Both the position numbers and the translations under genes were made by a program. The notes under the pieces are model-generated. The model was not told the origin of the DNA and did not search any database. It was given only the letters and a program-made list of their open reading frames with translations. This document shows positions 37,044 through 46,017 of a stretch of DNA of 64,000 bases, piece by piece. This stretch comes from Halomonas sp. TA22 (GTDB lineage: Bacteria; Pseudomonadota; Gammaproteobacteria; Pseudomonadales; Halomonadaceae): NCBI RefSeq assembly GCF_013009075.1, contig NZ_CP053108.1, positions 2,666,001 through 2,730,000 of the forward strand, read 5' to 3'. The first letter of the stretch is position 1; every line of letters starts with the position of its first letter.

Positions 37044-37897
37044 TGACACTGTTCGTTAATCGCCTGACCCAAATGGATGTCAGTGTATGGTGCCCGAAGC
37101 GCGGTCTGACCGGCGCCAGCTGGCATGTCGATGTCGAGCTCGATGGCGAGCTGGGCGAAGATGGCATGCTGTTCGACTTCGGCGAGGTCAAGCCTTGGAT
37201 CAAGTCGCGCCTCGACAGCGGCGCCGACCATACCTTGCTGGTCCCGACCCGCGCGGCGGGAATCAGCGTGCAGGAGTGTCAGGAAGGCCTGTCGATTCGA
37301 ACGCGGCTGCCCTATGTCATGGAAGTTCGCGGCCCGCGTCAGGCCTTTACGCTTCTGCCGTGGCAGGAGATCACCCCCGATCGGCTGGCGGAGCATTTCG
37401 CGCATGAGATGATGCGACGCCCACCGCCACGAGTGAATGCCATCCGCTTGAGGTTACGTGACGAGACCATCGCCGGCGCCGCCTATACCTATAGTCATGG
37501 GCTGAAGCGCCATGCCGGCAACTGCCAGCGTATCGCCCATGGGCATCGCTCACGGCTGGTGATCTGGAAAAACGGTCAGCGCGACCCGGCGCTCGAAGCC
37601 CGCTGGGCCGCCATTCTCGATGACCGCTACCTGGTGGACGTCGAAGATATTGTCGAGCGAGGCGAGGCGGAAACGGTTGATCAGAGCTTGTTGACCACGC
37701 GCTACCGCTCCGCACAGGGGCGCTTCGTGCTGCGCTTGCCCAAGGCGCGTTGCGAGATACTTCCAACGCCCACCACCGTCGAGCACATCGCCGCCTGGCT
37801 TGCGGAGAGGATTGCCAGGGAAAGCGGCGCATCGATACGCGTCCAGGCTTTCGAAGGAGTCGACAAGGGTGCCTTCGCCGAGGCCCAGGGGCGATGA
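37043..37897 (+). CDS. queD: Tandem-domain 6-carboxytetrahydropterin synthase (QueD-like)
   Basis: QueD makes 6-carboxytetrahydropterin from dihydroneopterin triphosphate. Ordinary QueD has about 120 residues; this product has 284 and reads as two QueD-type folds in tandem. Domain 1 (about 1-135) keeps MLFDFGEVK and the catalytic Asp-His pair (GADHTLL) but has lost the zinc-binding HxH. Domain 2 (about 145-280) keeps SHGL, the catalytic Cys and the zinc ligands in NCQRIAHGHRS, and PTPTTVEHIAAW. In domain 2 the Asp-His pair has become Asp-Gln (VDQSLL). The two halves therefore look complementary, with one composite site per fusion. It lies between queE and a YkgJ-type gene with 1- and 4-base overlaps. 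Confidence 0.85.
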   Translation: MTLFVNRLTQMDVSVWCPKRGLTGASWHVDVELDGELGEDGMLFDFGEVKPWIKSRLDSGADHTLLVPTRAAGISVQECQEGLSIRTRLPYVMEVRGPRQAFTLLPWQEITPDRLAEHFAHEMMRRPPPRVNAIRLRLRDETIAGAAYTYSHGLKRHAGNCQRIAHGHRSRLVIWKNGQRDPALEARWAAILDDRYLVDVEDIVERGEAETVDQSLLTTRYRSAQGRFVLRLPKARCEILPTPTTVEHIAAWLAERIARESGASIRVQAFEGVDKGAFAEAQGR

Positions 37898-38160
37898 CGG
37901 AACACAGCGCGAACGGCTGCCGCCCTGGCTGCGGCGCCTGCTGTATCGCACCCTCGATCACCTCGCCGATACCGGGCATGCCCCATGGCAAACCAGCCGG
38001 AGTTCGCTGCATTCAGCTCGATAAACGCAACCTGTGTCGTCTGTTTGGCCAGCCACTGCGTCCCACCGTGTGCCACCTGTTCGATTACGATGACGAGCTA
38101 TGCGGCGATAGCCGTCTCCAGGCGCTTGAGCGCATCGCGGCGCTGGAGCTTGCCACCTGA
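37894..38160 (+). CDS. YkgJ family cysteine-cluster protein
   Basis: The 88-residue product has the YkgJ pattern: an N-terminal CRPGCGACC cluster with three to four Cys, later Cys in GVRCIQLD and NLCRLFG, and a final RPTVCHLF. Such clusters are presumed to bind zinc or an Fe-S centre; the function of the family is not established. The ATG overlaps the queD stop as ATGA, so it is the fourth gene of the que operon. It may share a role there, but this is inference from position only. Confidence 0.85.
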   Translation: MTEHSANGCRPGCGACCIAPSITSPIPGMPHGKPAGVRCIQLDKRNLCRLFGQPLRPTVCHLFDYDDELCGDSRLQALERIAALELAT

Positions 38161-38176
38161 GCAGCGAAAATCCGCT

Positions 38177-41100
38177 CTACGAATGCACATCCAGCACCCT
38201 GGTGGAGCGCTGATCGAGCAGGCTATGCCAGCGCAGCAGCACCGGCGCATCACAGTGCGACACCTCACCCAATAGATGGCGAAACTCTTCACGCGCGGCG
38301 CAATCGCGAGGATCGATCAGTGTCAGCCAGAGCTCCAGAGCGTTGAGTTGCTGATGGAGATTTTCATGCTCGCGCGCTTGGGCCAGGGCCTGCTCCGCCA
38401 GCCGGCGGATCGTCTCGCGCGGCCTGCCCTGCTGGTGATGAAGACGCGCCAGTTGAATGGCCAGTTCCGGCAAATAGAGCGAACCGCGCTCCTGAGCCAC
38501 CAGCAGACAATGGTCGAGATAATCCTCGGCGCGCGCGAGCTCGCCCAGCGCCACGCATGCATCCACGTACCACAACACAGGGCGCGTATAACGATCGCGC
38601 CCCGTCACCTCGTTGAACTCCTCCATCCCCATTTCAAGCATGGTCAGTCCCTCACGGTCTCCCGCCAGGGCCCGCTGCCAGCCCAGCATGCTTTGTGACG
38701 ACATCTGCCAGAGATGTAGATCGGGCGTGCCCGTCAGATCGAACGCACGCTGCGCGCGCACGCCAGCAAGATGAATATGTCCCAACTGGCGATAGACGGC
38801 CGCGGCGAATAGCAGCGCCATCGCCAGTGACCCGGGATGATTGAAGCATTCGGCAAGCCGAATGGCCGCTTCCGTCTGCTGCTCTGCACGGTGGTAGTCA
38901 CCACGCAGGCACAGCGCCCATCCCTGGAAACAGGCCGCCGCCACCTGGGGGTGGTCCGAGAATGGCAGCCACTCGATCAACATGGACTGATTGAGCGGAT
39001 CGATCTCTTCCAGATGGTCGTACGCCTGGCGAATGCGCCCGGCCCAGTACTCGCAATTGGCGCGGGCATAGGCGGCAAGACGCTGATAGCGCGGCTCCTC
39101 GAGGCGTGCGGCAAGGCCGGCAAGAGTCGAGGCGAGCGCAAACGCATCGGCGTGGGCATGCCGCTGGCTGCAGCCAACCCATAGCCCCCAATTGACCAGG
39201 AAGCGCTGCTCCAGATCAGCTTCCTCGTCGCTCTCGCTGCCCGCGACGCTGTCCATCAGTACACGGGCACGCACGAAGCTCTCATGGGCCGTGGGCGAGC
39301 CATGGCCCTCCAGCGCAAAGGCTGCCTGGCCTCTTACCGTCAGCAGGCTGATCTCGCGTTCGTTCTGGTCGGCGACATGACGCAGACTGGCCAAGCCGAA
39401 ATCGGCCATCTTCAGCGCAGTACGGTTGGCACTGACCTTGAGTGCCTCCCTCGCTGCCAACTCGAAATAGCGTGCACCCCGCGCATAGTGGCCACTGCGC
39501 CGTAGATGGGTGGCGAAATCGCCAGGGTGGCGGCTGATCCAGACCGGGTGATGCTCCTCGATCAGCACAACCACCTGGCGATGGATACGGACCCGCATGT
39601 CACGGGGACAGGAGAGATAGGCGGCCTCCTGCAGCAACTGATGACTGAACTGATAATCGAACTCCTTGGAGTTGGCGCAGGGCTCGATCACTTCGAGCCG
39701 GCACATCAGCTCGAGCGCCTGTCTGAGGCGCACGCTCTCCCAGCCGCTACACTCGCTCAGGAAGTCGAGGCGGAACTGCCGACCGAGCACCGCTGCCACG
39801 TGAGCGATTTCGCGATCGCTGTCCAGCTGATCGATACGGCTGGCCAGCAGCCCCAGCAAGCCATGTGGTAATTCATCGATGTTAACGCTACGCCCCTCTC
39901 GTCGCCCCACATCGAGGCGCCGGCAGATCTCCTGCAGATAGAGCGGCACCCCATCGCAGCGTTCGATCAGCTGCCCTCTCAGCCGAGGGCTGAGATGCAA
40001 CCGATAGCGCCTGGCCAACTGGGAGAGCAAGCGCGAGGATTGCAGATTGTCGAGCCGCCCCAGCACGACCTGCTGATCCCAGTGCAACTTCATGGGCAGC
40101 GCTTCGCGGCCATGATGGCTGGCCACCACCAGCAACGAACAATTGATCGGCAGACGTGCCTGGAGGCCGGCTAGCACCTTGAAGGAGGGCTCATCGAGCC
40201 ACTGAAGGTCATCGATGATCAGAACCAGAGGGCGCTCGTCGGCAAGCTTCTCGATCAAGCGCTGCATCAGTCCCACGACCAGCTCCAGCGCCTCGCCATT
40301 GTGTGCATGCGCCATGGCCTCTTCTGACTCGCGAACGCCTAGTGCCTCTTCGAGAAGCTGACGTCGCGCCACGTCCACGCCAAGCTCGGGAAGTTCCTCG
40401 AGCAGCCGCGCCAAGTTCTCGGCGCCGAGCTCCTGATCAAGGTGCCAGCGCAGCAATGCTCGCGCCACACCATAGGGCGACTGCACGGAAAGCCTCGTGG
40501 TCGGCTGCCAGCAGACACTCACGTCGCGGCTCTGTTCGAATTGGCGAAACCCCACCAGCAGCGCCGATTTGCCCATCCCGGAAGCGCCACGCACCAGCAC
40601 GCACTGACGCAAGCCGATCCCGGCACGCGCCAGGGCGTCTCGCAGCTTGCGCAGTGCCGACTCGCGGCCCACCAGGCTCGGCGGGAGTGCCTCTCGCCCT
40701 CCTTCGTTGGTTCCCAGCACCAAGGCACGCAGCCGAACTCGCCCATCGCTTGCCACCAGGCGCGAAGAGAGGCGCGGTTGTAGGTCCAAGGCCGGTGGCA
40801 TGTGTTGGCTCGCCTCCTGTGAGATCACAAGCTCACTCCCGATAGCTGCGCTCATCAGCTCCAGGGAGCCCTGGGTGACCTGTCCTAGCGGATCGACCAG
40901 CTGCCGTTCGGGCAGGTAGGCGACACGTCCGCTATTGAGACCCGCGGCCAACTCGAAGCTGGGTGCGTCGCACTCACCGCTCCAGCGGCGCACGCACTCG
41001 TCGGGCAGCGCACGACGGCAGTGTTCATACAGCGCGACCAGCTCGGCCAACTGATGAGCTGGTCCATGCGTACCGAAACAGGCCAGCCCCAGCCCACCGG

Positions 41101-42076
41101 TGGCACCGGGAAGCCAGAACCCGCCAAGGTGATGGCACTGCTGCTCAAGCCAACGCAACAGTTCAAGCTGCAATGAAAGGCAGGCACGGGTTTCTGTCCG
41201 ATCTTGCCAATCGCCCTTGAGTCTCAGACGAATCGCCATGACCGAGAGCTGACGATGCTCTATCTCCTCATCGCGCAGCGGCGCGCCTTCCACCGACAAT
41301 GCCCTGGAGTAGGCACCCTGGGGAGTGAGCATCTGGGTATCGCTCTTGCCATCCGACCAATAACGGGCAAGCTGTAGGAAACCCGGCTCCGGTTGTTGGC
41401 CCGAGAGTGCCAGCAGCTGCAGGAAGGCAGTGTACTGCTCATGCGCGGCCGCCGGCTGGCCCTGCTCCGCCAGTTGGCGTACCAATCGCTCGTGGAAGGG
41501 GCCGTAACCGGAAAAACGACTGACCAAGAGACGCAACAGCGACTCCGGCACCTCCGACTGTGCCTCGAGCACCCTTTCGGCAAAGGCGATGACACGCTGA
41601 CGCCACTCGTTACGCAGACGTAACAGCCAGCGCTGGAACTCGGCACAGGACGAGAGCTGCAGCTCCTCGACCAGATCGCCGCGATAGCCCTCGAGAACCG
41701 CTTCGAGCGAGGCGATATCGGGCGGTGCCTTGAGAAGCTGCTCCAGCGCTTCGATATCGAAGCGCCAGCTCTCCGGCTTGCGAAAGGCGATGGTCTGACG
41801 CGACACCACCAGCACCCGGTCGGCCTCTTCGCCCAAGGACTGTCGCAGACAATGCAGTGCGTGACGCAGGTTGGTGCGACCCGAAGAGAGCCCTTGATCC
41901 GGCCAAAGCAGCTCGGCCAAGGTGGCGCGGTTTACCGGTTGCGAATGGAGCAGTAGATAGACCAGCAGCGCCTTGACCTTGTCATAGCTGAACTGGGAAA
42001 GATTGTCCTCACCGAGCGTCAGTGAAAAGTGGCCAAACAGGGACAACTGCTCGTTGGTGGATGTTTCCCGTATCAT
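38177..42076 (-). CDS. Large SARP/BTAD - cyclase-like - AAA ATPase - TPR transcriptional regulator
   Basis: The 1299-residue product has, in order, an OmpR-type winged helix (about 8-100; LFGHFSLTLG, KALLVYLLLH, LAELLWPD) and a BTAD helical domain (about 105-245). A region resembling class III nucleotide cyclases follows (about 270-430; EHRQLSVMAIRL, AAGLNSGRVAY), then an AAA/STAND ATPase with Walker A GASGMGKS (about 497-504) and Walker B LVLIIDDLQW (about 617-626). A long TPR-like helical C-terminus (about 830-1299) ends it. The cyclase-like region lacks the metal-binding Asp expected after the first strand, so it is probably a non-catalytic sensor or dimerisation module. The ATG at 42076 has GCAGGAA upstream. 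It follows miaE on the same strand. Target genes and signal are unknown. Confidence 0.87.
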   Translation of the reverse strand: MIRETSTNEQLSLFGHFSLTLGEDNLSQFSYDKVKALLVYLLLHSQPVNRATLAELLWPDQGLSSGRTNLRHALHCLRQSLGEEADRVLVVSRQTIAFRKPESWRFDIEALEQLLKAPPDIASLEAVLEGYRGDLVEELQLSSCAEFQRWLLRLRNEWRQRVIAFAERVLEAQSEVPESLLRLLVSRFSGYGPFHERLVRQLAEQGQPAAAHEQYTAFLQLLALSGQQPEPGFLQLARYWSDGKSDTQMLTPQGAYSRALSVEGAPLRDEEIEHRQLSVMAIRLRLKGDWQDRTETRACLSLQLELLRWLEQQCHHLGGFWLPGATGGLGLACFGTHGPAHQLAELVALYEHCRRALPDECVRRWSGECDAPSFELAAGLNSGRVAYLPERQLVDPLGQVTQGSLELMSAAIGSELVISQEASQHMPPALDLQPRLSSRLVASDGRVRLRALVLGTNEGGREALPPSLVGRESALRKLRDALARAGIGLRQCVLVRGASGMGKSALLVGFRQFEQSRDVSVCWQPTTRLSVQSPYGVARALLRWHLDQELGAENLARLLEELPELGVDVARRQLLEEALGVRESEEAMAHAHNGEALELVVGLMQRLIEKLADERPLVLIIDDLQWLDEPSFKVLAGLQARLPINCSLLVVASHHGREALPMKLHWDQQVVLGRLDNLQSSRLLSQLARRYRLHLSPRLRGQLIERCDGVPLYLQEICRRLDVGRREGRSVNIDELPHGLLGLLASRIDQLDSDREIAHVAAVLGRQFRLDFLSECSGWESVRLRQALELMCRLEVIEPCANSKEFDYQFSHQLLQEAAYLSCPRDMRVRIHRQVVVLIEEHHPVWISRHPGDFATHLRRSGHYARGARYFELAAREALKVSANRTALKMADFGLASLRHVADQNEREISLLTVRGQAAFALEGHGSPTAHESFVRARVLMDSVAGSESDEEADLEQRFLVNWGLWVGCSQRHAHADAFALASTLAGLAARLEEPRYQRLAAYARANCEYWAGRIRQAYDHLEEIDPLNQSMLIEWLPFSDHPQVAAACFQGWALCLRGDYHRAEQQTEAAIRLAECFNHPGSLAMALLFAAAVYRQLGHIHLAGVRAQRAFDLTGTPDLHLWQMSSQSMLGWQRALAGDREGLTMLEMGMEEFNEVTGRDRYTRPVLWYVDACVALGELARAEDYLDHCLLVAQERGSLYLPELAIQLARLHHQQGRPRETIRRLAEQALAQAREHENLHQQLNALELWLTLIDPRDCAAREEFRHLLGEVSHCDAPVLLRWHSLLDQRSTRVLDVHS

Positions 42077-42120
42077 CTTGGTTCCTGCGTTGTTGCAATG
42101 TCTGCAGCGACCCTGAGCGA

Positions 42121-42759
42121 TCAGGCGGCTGCCGGAAGCCCACTGTGGAAACGAAACACGTCGTCCTCGGTGACGATCAGCCGGGCCTCGCACTCACCGA
42201 AGAAGGCAATGCGCTCCTCCAGCGCCTGCGCGGCACTCTCTTCGGTATAGAGACGCGCCAGCATCAGGTAATCCTCATAATGGCGTCCTTCCGACTTGAC
42301 CAGACTTCGATAGAACCTGGCAAGGTCGACATCCAGATGCGGTATCAGGCGCGCAAAGCGCTCACAACTGCGCGCTTCTATATAGGCGCCTATGATCAGG
42401 ATATCGACTAAGCGGCCAGGATCTTCAGCGCGCACATGCTTGCGAAGCCCTTCGGCATAACGCGAGGCGCTGAGATGGCGATACTTCACCCCCCGCTCCT
42501 CCATGACCTTGACCACCTGCTCGAAATGCAGCAGCTCCTCGCGGGCCAGCTGCGACATCTTGGTCAGCAACAGCGGGCGATCGACATAGCGATACATCAG
42601 GCTCATAGCGGTAGACGCCGCTTTCTTCTCACACTGGGCATGATCGATCAGCAGCAGATCCTGGTGCTCCAGCGCCTCAGCGATCCAGGCATCGGGGGTA
42701 GGACAGCCCAGAAACTGCAGCAGGGACTCTGGAATCAAGCTTTCGGTATCGTCTTGCAT
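42121..42759 (-). CDS. miaE: tRNA-(ms2io6A37)-hydroxylase MiaE
   Basis: MiaE is a diiron oxygenase that hydroxylates the isopentenyl side chain of ms2i6A37 in tRNA. The 212-residue product is all-helical with the expected iron ligands: Glu in HAQCEKKAAS, Glu and His in REELLHFEQV, Glu in YIEARSCERF, and Glu/His in SEGRHYEDY. An ATG further upstream would add 12 residues. The one at 42759 gives the typical start, but its ribosome-binding site is only moderate. The large regulator lies 44 bases downstream on the same strand. Confidence 0.92.
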   Translation of the reverse strand: MQDDTESLIPESLLQFLGCPTPDAWIAEALEHQDLLLIDHAQCEKKAASTAMSLMYRYVDRPLLLTKMSQLAREELLHFEQVVKVMEERGVKYRHLSASRYAEGLRKHVRAEDPGRLVDILIIGAYIEARSCERFARLIPHLDVDLARFYRSLVKSEGRHYEDYLMLARLYTEESAAQALEERIAFFGECEARLIVTEDDVFRFHSGLPAAA

Positions 42760-43132
42760 ACTATATTCCGACCATTGATGTGCATTTGCCGGCACGCACC
42801 TGTGTGCCGCCTGGCCTGAGCGGCGACGTTCAACGCCTCACTCAATACGCTATAAAAGGGGTGACAGATCTCAGGCCCCACCTGCGGCTCATCTTACCGT
42901 GTCGTGCATGCGACGGCACCTGCCTTAGCCTTGCGGCACTGCCCGCAGACCAAAGTTCTAGCTGGCTCAAGCGGTGCCCGCTTAACATTGTCGACAGTTT
43001 CACGTAGAATTCCCTGCGCCTGACCACAGAATACCGCAAGCACCAGAACGGTCGATTTCGCCGACATTGGACACTTTTGGCATCAATAGCGAAGTCCGTT
43101 TTGGCATAGAAACTTGATGAGGGCCCCCTATC
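42760..43132. other. Gene-free divergent region between miaE and acnB
   Basis: This 373-base stretch carries the promoters of miaE (minus) and acnB (plus). I see no credible gene in it. The only repeat noticed is TTTTGGCAT, present at 43075-43083 and again at 43099-43107 (24-base period) shortly before the acnB start. No -35/-10 pair was convincing enough to call. Confidence 0.6.
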
Positions 43133-45736
43133 GTGCTTGAAGCTTATCGCCAACATGTCGAGGAACGTGCCGCCGAGGGCATCCCGCCGAAGCCGCTGAA
43201 TGCCGAACAGGTCTCCGCGCTGATCGAACTGCTGAAGAACCCGCCTGCGGGCGAGGAGCAGTTCCTGCTCGAGCTGATCACCGACCGCGTTCCTCCCGGC
43301 GTCGATGAGGCCGCCTACGTCAAGGCCGGCTTCCTGACCGCCATCGCCAAGGGCGATGACAGCTCACCGCTGATCGACAAGATTCACGCCGTCAAGCTGC
43401 TGGGCACCATGCAGGGTGGCTACAACATCGTCACTCTCGTAGAACTGCTCGACAACGACGCACTGGCCAAGGAAGCGGGCGAGCAGCTCAAGCATACCCT
43501 GCTGATGTTCGATGCCTTCCACGATGTCGCCGAGCGCGCCAAGTCAGGTAACGCCGTCGCCAAGGACGTGCTGCAATCCTGGGCCGATGCCGAATGGTAT
43601 CTGGCCAAGCCCAAGCTCGATGAAAAGGTCACCCTGACCGTATTCAAGGTCTCCGGCGAAACCAACACCGACGACCTTTCCCCCGCTCCCGACGCCTGGT
43701 CGCGCCCCGACATTCCGCTGCATGCCAATGCCATGCTCAAGAATGTCCGTGAAGGCATCGAGCCTGAACTCCCCGGCACCAAGGGGCCGCTGACCCAGAT
43801 CGAAGCAGTCAAGGCCAAGGGCTTCCCGGTCGCCTACGTGGGCGACGTAGTGGGTACCGGCTCCTCGCGCAAGTCCGCCACCAACTCGGTGCTGTGGTTC
43901 TTCGGCGACGACATCCCCTACGTGCCCAACAAGCGCGGCGGTGGCTACTGCTTCGGCGGCAAGATCGCGCCGATCTTCTTCAACACCATGGAAGATGCCG
44001 GCGCCCTGCCCATCGAGATGGACGTCTCCAAGATGGAGATGGGTGACGTCATTGACGTCTACCCCTACGAAGGCAAGGTCTGCAAGCACGGCACCGACGA
44101 GGTATTGACCACCTTCGCGCTCAAGACACGCGTGATTCTCGACGAGGTGCGCGCTGGCGGCCGTATCCCCCTGATCATCGGTCGCGGCCTCACCGACAAG
44201 GCCCGTGCCGAGCTCGGCCTGGGTCCTGCCGATGTCTTCAAGACCCCTGAGCAACCCACCGATACCGGCAAGGGCTACACCCTGGCTCAGAAGATGGTCG
44301 GCAAGGCATGCGGCATGGAGGGCGTACGCCCTGGCATGTACTGCGAGCCGAAGATGACCACCGTCGGTTCCCAGGACACCACCGGCCCGATGACGCGCGA
44401 CGAGCTCAAGGATCTCGCCTGTCTGGGCTTCCAGGCGGATCTGGTCATGCAGTCGTTCTGTCACACCAGCGCCTATCCCAAGCCGGTCGACGTGGAGACC
44501 CACCACAGCCTGCCCGACTTCATCATGAACCGTGGCGGCGTCTCGCTGCGCCCGGGCGACGGCATCATCCACTCGTGGCTGAACCGCATGCTGCTCCCCG
44601 ACACCGTCGGCACAGGTGGCGACTCACACACACGCTTCCCGATGGGCATCTCCTTCCCGGCGGGCTCCGGCCTCGTTGCCTTCGCCGCCGCCACTGGCGT
44701 GATGCCGCTGGACATGCCGGAATCGGTACTCGTGCGCTTCAAGGGCAAGCGCCAGCCCGGCGTCACCCTGCGTGACCTGGTCCATGCGATCCCCTATTAC
44801 GGCATCAAGCAGGGCCTGCTCACCGTGGCCAAGGCGGGCAAGAAGAACGCCTTCTCCGGTCGCGTGCTGGAGATCGAAGGACTAGAGGAGCTTACCGTCG
44901 AACAGGCCTTCGAGCTTTCCGACGCCTCCGCCGAGCGCAGTGCTGCGGGTTGCACCATCACGCTCTCCGAAGAGAGTGTGACCGAGTACCTGAAGTCCAA
45001 CATTACCCTGCTCAAGTGGATGATCAGCAATGGCTACGGCGACGAGCGCACCATCAGCCGCCGCATCGACGCCATGGAAGCGTGGCTGACCAGCCCGAGC
45101 CTGATGCGTGCCGACGCCGATGCCGAGTACGCCGAAGTGATCGAGATCGATCTCGACGAGATCAAGGAGCCAATCCTCTGCGCGCCGAACGACCCGGACG
45201 ATGCCCGCCTGCTCTCCGAGGTGGCTGGCGAGAAGATCGACGAGGTGTTCATCGGCTCGTGCATGACCAACATCGGCCACTTCCGTGCCGCCGGCAAGCT
45301 GCTCGAGAAGCAGCCGGCCGGCAGCCTGAAGACGCGCCTGTGGCTGGCACCGCCGACCAAGATGGACCAGCACCAGCTCACCGAAGAGGGTTACTACGGC
45401 ATCTACGGTCGCGCCGGCGCGCGCATGGAGATGCCGGGTTGCTCGCTATGCATGGGCAACCAGGCGCGTGTAGCCGCCAAGTCCACCGTCGTCTCCACCT
45501 CGACGCGCAACTTCCCCAACCGCCTGGGGGATGGTGCCGATGTCTATCTGGCCTCGGCTGAGCTTGCCGCCATCGCAGCGGTTGAAGGACGCCTGCCAAG
45601 CGTGGAAGAATACCAGGGCTACATGGGACAATTCGACGCGATGGCCGGTGAGATCTATCGTTACATGAATTTCCATGAAATCGAGGAGTATCAGAAGATC
45701 GCCTCGAACGTGATTCCTGTCGCTCAGGAAGCCTGA
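43133..45736 (+). CDS. acnB: Bifunctional aconitate hydratase 2 / 2-methylisocitrate dehydratase
   Basis: AcnB interconverts citrate and isocitrate in the TCA cycle and in gammaproteobacteria is the main aconitase. It is also an iron-responsive RNA-binding protein. The 867-residue product has the N-terminal HEAT-like domain ([12 protein letters not shown]), the swivel domain placed early ([19 protein letters not shown]) and the catalytic domains. Fe-S ligand regions are seen in [22 protein letters not shown] and [13 protein letters not shown]. It starts at a GTG preceded by GAGGG. A strong intrinsic terminator follows. Confidence 0.98.
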   Translation: MLEAYRQHVEERAAEGIPPKPLNAEQVSALIELLKNPPAGEEQFLLELITDRVPPGVDEAAYVKAGFLTAIAKGDDSSPLIDKIHAVKLLGTMQGGYNIVTLVELLDNDALAKEAGEQLKHTLLMFDAFHDVAERAKSGNAVAKDVLQSWADAEWYLAKPKLDEKVTLTVFKVSGETNTDDLSPAPDAWSRPDIPLHANAMLKNVREGIEPELPGTKGPLTQIEAVKAKGFPVAYVGDVVGTGSSRKSATNSVLWFFGDDIPYVPNKRGGGYCFGGKIAPIFFNTMEDAGALPIEMDVSKMEMGDVIDVYPYEGKVCKHGTDEVLTTFALKTRVILDEVRAGGRIPLIIGRGLTDKARAELGLGPADVFKTPEQPTDTGKGYTLAQKMVGKACGMEGVRPGMYCEPKMTTVGSQDTTGPMTRDELKDLACLGFQADLVMQSFCHTSAYPKPVDVETHHSLPDFIMNRGGVSLRPGDGIIHSWLNRMLLPDTVGTGGDSHTRFPMGISFPAGSGLVAFAAATGVMPLDMPESVLVRFKGKRQPGVTLRDLVHAIPYYGIKQGLLTVAKAGKKNAFSGRVLEIEGLEELTVEQAFELSDASAERSAAGCTITLSEESVTEYLKSNITLLKWMISNGYGDERTISRRIDAMEAWLTSPSLMRADADAEYAEVIEIDLDEIKEPILCAPNDPDDARLLSEVAGEKIDEVFIGSCMTNIGHFRAAGKLLEKQPAGSLKTRLWLAPPTKMDQHQLTEEGYYGIYGRAGARMEMPGCSLCMGNQARVAAKSTVVSTSTRNFPNRLGDGADVYLASAELAAIAAVEGRLPSVEEYQGYMGQFDAMAGEIYRYMNFHEIEEYQKIASNVIPVAQEA

Positions 45737-45795
45737 TCAAGGCCCTGAAGACCGAGAAGCACACCCTTCGTCGCCGATGCTCGCAACATCGATGG

Positions 45796-45815
45796 TTGCG
45801 GTCCTAGGGCCGCAA
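45796..45815 (+). repeat. Hairpin in the acnB 3' region
   Basis: TTGCGG (45796-45801) and CCGCAA (45810-45815) form a stem whose inner bases can also pair around CCTAGG. It lies 60 bases after the acnB stop and 20 bases before the terminator. It may stabilise the 3' end or add to termination. Confidence 0.5.
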
Positions 45816-45834
45816 TCAGCGCCGATGACCGAAG

Positions 45835-45864
45835 CGCCCCGCCCTGTGCGGGGCGTTTTTTATT
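45835..45864 (+). terminator. Rho-independent terminator of acnB
   Basis: CGCCCCGC (45835-45842), a 5-base loop and GCGGGGCG (45848-45855) are followed at once by TTTTTTATT. This is the clearest intrinsic terminator in the window and closes the acnB transcript. Confidence 0.93.
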
Positions 45865-46017
45865 GCCTGCCGATTTCTCACGGGGCCATGAACCGTGCAT
45901 GATGAATCTCGCTCATGCTGAGCTGAAAAATCATCGTTCGTCATTCGCCTAGTAGATTTGTGATCATGGTACGCCTATGCATTAGTTACCGATCATATTA
46001 GTCGTTTGGAGTTCTCG

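Noticed and set aside
43544-44572. 342-codon open frame on the minus strand inside acnB
   Set aside because: It lies wholly antisense to acnB, shows no recognisable motif and has the composition expected from the mirrored codon bias of a GC-rich gene.
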